Shown here in pieces: positions 4,747 to 8,079 of a stretch of DNA of 8,079 nucleotides. The DNA lies in assembly GCA_030151105.1 (NCBI GenBank), contig JASLEN010000241.1, forward strand, positions 1 through 8,079, read 5' to 3'. The stretch comes from Dysgonomonas sp. (GTDB taxonomy: Bacteria > Bacteroidota > Bacteroidia > Bacteroidales > Dysgonomonadaceae). Both the position numbers and the translations under genes were made by a program. Positions within the stretch are counted from its first letter, which is position 1. Every line of letters starts with the position of its first letter. Under the pieces are notes generated by a model, which did no database searches, had not been told where the DNA came from, and saw nothing but the letters and a program-made list of their open reading frames with translations.

Positions 4747-7700
4747 TTATGCTTGAGCTTCTTCTTCACCAAATTTAGCATCAGCCATACGCACATAGCT
4801 CTTATAACGCCATTGTGCACTTTCTTTAGCTGCTTTGTAAAGCTCGTTAGCTTCTTCTTTAGTTGTAGCTTTTTGTAGAGAAGTATAACGCACCTCTTGT
4901 CCAAGGAACTCGTCAAACTTATCCCAATCTGGAGCTTTGCTATCCAAAATAAATGGATTTTTGCCTTCGTCTTCCAATAGTGGGTTGTATCTCCACAAGT
5001 GCCAGTATCCGCAGTCAACAGCTGATTTCTCTTCGCTTTGTGCATGACCCATTCCTTTTCTCAGACCGTGGCTGATACAAGGAGAATAAGCAATCACTAC
5101 TGAAGGTCCTTTGTACTCTTCAGCCTCACGAATAGCTCTCAAACATTGTCCTTGGTTAGCTCCCATTGCCACTTGAGCAACGTAAACATAACCATAAGTT
5201 GCAGCAATCATACCCAAGTCTTTCTTACGAACTCTCATACCCGCAGCAGCAAATTTAGCCACAGCAGCGATAGGAGTAGATTTAGAAGCTTGACCTCCAG
5301 TATTAGAGTAAACCTCAGTATCTAGAACTAGGATATTGATATCTTCACCAGTTGCGATAACGTGGTCAAGACCTCCGAAACCTATATCGTATGCCCATCC
5401 GTCACCACCAAAGATCCAGATAGAACGTTTTACGATGTAGTCTTTCAACGAAAGTGCTTCTTTGCAACGTGGGCATCCAGCTTTTTCGCCAGCTTCTAAT
5501 ACTTTGATTAGCTCTGGATAAAGTTCTTTTGTTTTCTCAGCTTCTTGACGGTTGTCAATCCATGATTGGAACAATTCTTTAGCCTCTGCTGGAGTGTTTG
5601 CTTCTGCAATTCCTTCTTTGAATAGTTTTTCTATTCTATCACGCATTGTTGTATTTGCGATAGCATATCCAAGACCAAACTCAGCATTATCTTCGAATAG
5701 AGAGTTAGCCCAAGCTGGACCTTTTCCTTCTTCGTTTTTACGATATGGAGTTGATGGAGCAGAACCACCATAGATAGATGTACATCCAGTAGCATTAGCA
5801 ATCAACATACGATCTCCGTAAAGTTGAGTTACCAATTTGATATATGGAGTTTCTCCACAACCAGAACATGCACCTGAGAACTCAAACAATGGAGTTGCAA
5901 ACTGTGAGTTCTTCACATTCATCTTAGTATCTACTAAGTGTTGTTTAGTTTTCACATTGTCAACCATGTAGTCCCAAGTATCTTGCTCGTGATATTGAGT
6001 TCCAATCTCTACCATTGATAAAGCTGAATTTCCTTTTTTACCAGGACAGATGTCAGCACAGTTTCCACAACCAAGACAGTCAAGAACGTCCACTTGGATA
6101 CGGAATGCCATTCCATCAAATTGTTTTCCTTGTGCTTTCAACAAGTCAACACCTTCTCCTACACCAGCTTGCTCTTTTTCATCCAATAGGAATGGACGAA
6201 TAGTAGCGTGAGGGCAAACGTAAGCACATTGGTTACATTGGATACAGTTTTCTGCATTCCATACAGGAACGAACGCAGCCACACCACGTTTTTCGTACTC
6301 TGTAGTACCATGATCCCAAGTTCCGTCTTCACGTCCTTTGAATACTGATACAGGAAGGTCGTATCCACGTTGAGCGTTTACAGGGCGCACAACTTTGTTG
6401 ATAAATTCTGGAACGTTATCTACCACTTCTTCTTCATCTTTCAAGTCAGCCCACTCTGCTGGAACTGGTACTTGCTCGATTTCGATTCCGCGATCTACCG
6501 CTGCATAGTTTTTCTTAACAACATCTTCTCCTTTTTTACCGTAAGATTTAACGATAAATTTCTTCATTTGCTCTACAGCAAGATCGAAAGGAATAACGTT
6601 AGAAATTTTGAAGAATGCAGATTGTAGAATAGTATTTGTACGTCCACCTAGACCAATTTCTGTAGCAATTTTAGTTGCATTGATAATATAGAACGTAATA
6701 TTGTTTTTCGCCAAGTGACGCTTAACGTTGTTTGGCATATTGTTTCCAACATCTTCGGCACTCCATACAGAGTTAAGTAGGAATGTTCCGTTTTTCTTCA
6801 ATCCACGAGTTACATCGTATAGGTGAAGGTATGCAGGAACGTGACATGCCACAAAGTTTGGTGTATTTACCAAATATGTAGAACGGATAGGAGCATCACC
6901 AAAACGAAGGTGAGATGCTGTAAATCCTCCTGATTTTTTAGAGTCGTAAGCGAAATATGCTTGACAGTATTTGTCTGTGCTATCTCCAATAATTTTTACA
7001 GTATTCTTGTTAGCACCTACAGTACCATCCGAACCTAATCCGTAGAATTTAGCTTCGTAGTTAGAATCTACAACAGCAACTTCTTCTTTTTGTGGAAGAG
7101 ATTTGAATGTTACGTCGTCCACGATACCAATCGTAAAGTCAGCCTTAGGTAATTTCATTGCCAAGTTTTCATACACCGACATGATTTGTGCAGGAGTAGT
7201 ATCTTTTGACGAAAGACCATAAATACCATTTACGATATTAGGCATATTTTCTTTTCCGTAGAAAGCAGCTTTCACATCCAAGAAAAGAGGTTCTCCAAGT
7301 GCTCCTGGCTCTTTAGTTCTATCCATTACAGCAATTTGAGTAGCTGTTTTAGGAATAAGATTCAAGAATGCCTCAGCTTTGAATGGACGATATAAGTGAA
7401 CTGAAACTAGACCTACTTTCTCTCCTTTTTCAGTCAAGTGGTCAATAGTTTCTTTGATAGCTTCTGTAACAGAACCCATAGCGATGATTACACGGTCTGC
7501 ATCCTCAGCACCATAGTAGTCAAATAGACCATAGTTGCGTCCCGTGATTTTGTTGATTTCTTTCAAATATTTTTCAACAATATCAGGAACTGCATCGTAG
7601 AATTTATTTGCTGCCTCACGGCTTTGGAAGTAGATATCATCATTTTGAGCAGTACCACGAGTAACTGGTTTGTTAGGGTTTAGTGCTCTATCACGGAATT

Positions 7701-8079
7701 CTTTCAACGCTTTTTGATCGATAAGAGGCACTAGGTCTTCTTGATCCATCAATTCCACTTTTTGAATTTCGTGCGATGTACGGAATCCATCAAATATATT
7801 CATAAATGGAATACGAGATTCCAAAGTTGCTAAGTGAGGAACAGCCGAAAGGTCCATTACCTCTTGGACCGATCCAGAGAAGAACATAGCTACCCCAGTT
7901 TGACGAGCAGCCATCACGTCTTGGTGGTCACCAAAGATAGATAGCGCTTGTGCTGCAATAGCACGTGCCGAAACGTGGAATACACAAGGAAGTAGCTCCC
8001 CAGCCATTTTGTACATGTTAGGGATCATCAATAGCAATCCTTGTGATGCTGTATATGTTGTTGTCAATGCTCCAGCTTG
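4747..8079 (-). CDS. nifJ: Pyruvate:ferredoxin (flavodoxin) oxidoreductase, single-chain type (partial, N-terminus beyond window)
   Basis: This enzyme oxidises pyruvate with CoA to acetyl-CoA and CO2 and passes electrons to ferredoxin or flavodoxin, the central fermentative step of anaerobes. The frame is open to the right edge (1110 residues visible) and begins inside the conserved GALTTTYTASQG segment. About 80 N-terminal residues, including part of the thiamine-binding first domain, are therefore missing; a TTG at 8067 is an internal Leu codon, not the start. Numbering that Leu as 1: HVSAR (R35) matches the pyruvate-binding Arg of domain I. The ferredoxin-like domain has two 4Fe-4S sets, C608/C611/C614/C618 and C664/C667/C670/C674. 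The proximal cluster ligands are C734, C737, C762 and C997, matching the Desulfovibrio africanus C812, C815, C840 and C1071. The thiamine diphosphate motif is GGDGWAYDIGFGG (887-899) with SNTGGQ, N922. The chain ends near the end of domain VI, without the C-terminal extension of D. africanus, so air tolerance is unlikely. A terminator follows. Confidence 0.97.
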   Translation of the reverse strand, partial: QAGALTTTYTASQGLLLMIPNMYKMAGELLPCVFHVSARAIAAQALSIFGDHQDVMAARQTGVAMFFSGSVQEVMDLSAVPHLATLESRIPFMNIFDGFRTSHEIQKVELMDQEDLVPLIDQKALKEFRDRALNPNKPVTRGTAQNDDIYFQSREAANKFYDAVPDIVEKYLKEINKITGRNYGLFDYYGAEDADRVIIAMGSVTEAIKETIDHLTEKGEKVGLVSVHLYRPFKAEAFLNLIPKTATQIAVMDRTKEPGALGEPLFLDVKAAFYGKENMPNIVNGIYGLSSKDTTPAQIMSVYENLAMKLPKADFTIGIVDDVTFKSLPQKEEVAVVDSNYEAKFYGLGSDGTVGANKNTVKIIGDSTDKYCQAYFAYDSKKSGGFTASHLRFGDAPIRSTYLVNTPNFVACHVPAYLHLYDVTRGLKKNGTFLLNSVWSAEDVGNNMPNNVKRHLAKNNITFYIINATKIATEIGLGGRTNTILQSAFFKISNVIPFDLAVEQMKKFIVKSYGKKGEDVVKKNYAAVDRGIEIEQVPVPAEWADLKDEEEVVDNVPEFINKVVRPVNAQRGYDLPVSVFKGREDGTWDHGTTEYEKRGVAAFVPVWNAENCIQCNQCAYVCPHATIRPFLLDEKEQAGVGEGVDLLKAQGKQFDGMAFRIQVDVLDCLGCGNCADICPGKKGNSALSMVEIGTQYHEQDTWDYMVDNVKTKQHLVDTKMNVKNSQFATPLFEFSGACSGCGETPYIKLVTQLYGDRMLIANATGCTSIYGGSAPSTPYRKNEEGKGPAWANSLFEDNAEFGLGYAIANTTMRDRIEKLFKEGIAEANTPAEAKELFQSWIDNRQEAEKTKELYPELIKVLEAGEKAGCPRCKEALSLKDYIVKRSIWIFGGDGWAYDIGFGGLDHVIATGEDINILVLDTEVYSNTGGQASKSTPIAAVAKFAAAGMRVRKKDLGMIAATYGYVYVAQVAMGANQGQCLRAIREAEEYKGPSVVIAYSPCISHGLRKGMGHAQSEEKSAVDCGYWHLWRYNPLLEDEGKNPFILDSKAPDWDKFDEFLGQEVRYTSLQKATTKEEANELYKAAKESAQWRYKSYVRMADAKFGEEEAQA

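Noticed and set aside
4680..5045. Minus-strand open frame of 121 codons overlapping the end of the PFOR gene
   Set aside because: It is out of frame with the conserved PFOR C-terminus, spans the terminator hairpin, and has no family features.

Overview
The window looks like chromosomal DNA from an anaerobic member of the Bacteroidota, probably order Bacteroidales. Four things suggest this: a type IX secretion (T9SS) motor pair (GldL/PorL and GldM/PorM), a homodimeric-type pyruvate:ferredoxin oxidoreductase, AT-rich intergenic DNA with TAnnTTTG promoter elements, and weak or absent Shine-Dalgarno sequences. The genus cannot be fixed from the sequence alone. There is no sign of a phage, insertion sequence, CRISPR array, tRNA or rRNA.

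Left part (1-2011, minus strand): the first 313 residues of GldM/PorM, cut by the window edge, preceded by a complete gldL/porL. They lie 55 bp apart in one orientation and should form one transcription unit, read from a likely promoter near 2113-2120. The proteins form the proton-powered inner-membrane motor of the T9SS. No gldK/porK lies upstream of gldL; the next gene is divergent, so the usual porP-K-L-M-N order is interrupted here. This GldL carries an unusual Gly/Val-rich linker and a Gly-Tyr-Asn tail.

Middle (2290-4653): an exported amidohydrolase (plus strand) converges on a small cupin (minus strand), with a 14-bp perfect-stem bidirectional terminator between them. The cupin is divergent from an HxlR/MarR-like winged-helix regulator that has the conserved N-terminal Cys. 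Their shared intergenic region holds a 34-bp interrupted palindrome that overlaps the predicted -7 elements of both genes. This is the best candidate regulatory module in the window: an HxlR regulator that probably controls itself and the cupin.

Right part (4747-8079, minus strand): a very large pyruvate:ferredoxin (flavodoxin) oxidoreductase, 1110 residues visible, running off the right edge. It lacks roughly the first 80 residues. It has all the visible iron-sulfur and thiamine diphosphate motifs of an active enzyme. A second bidirectional hairpin terminator separates it from the regulator gene.

Most of the window is ordinary core Bacteroidales content. I do not see convincing evidence of a wholly new system. 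The items most worth checking are the palindromic operator of the HxlR-cupin pair, the low-complexity architecture of GldL, and the split of the por/gld cluster.
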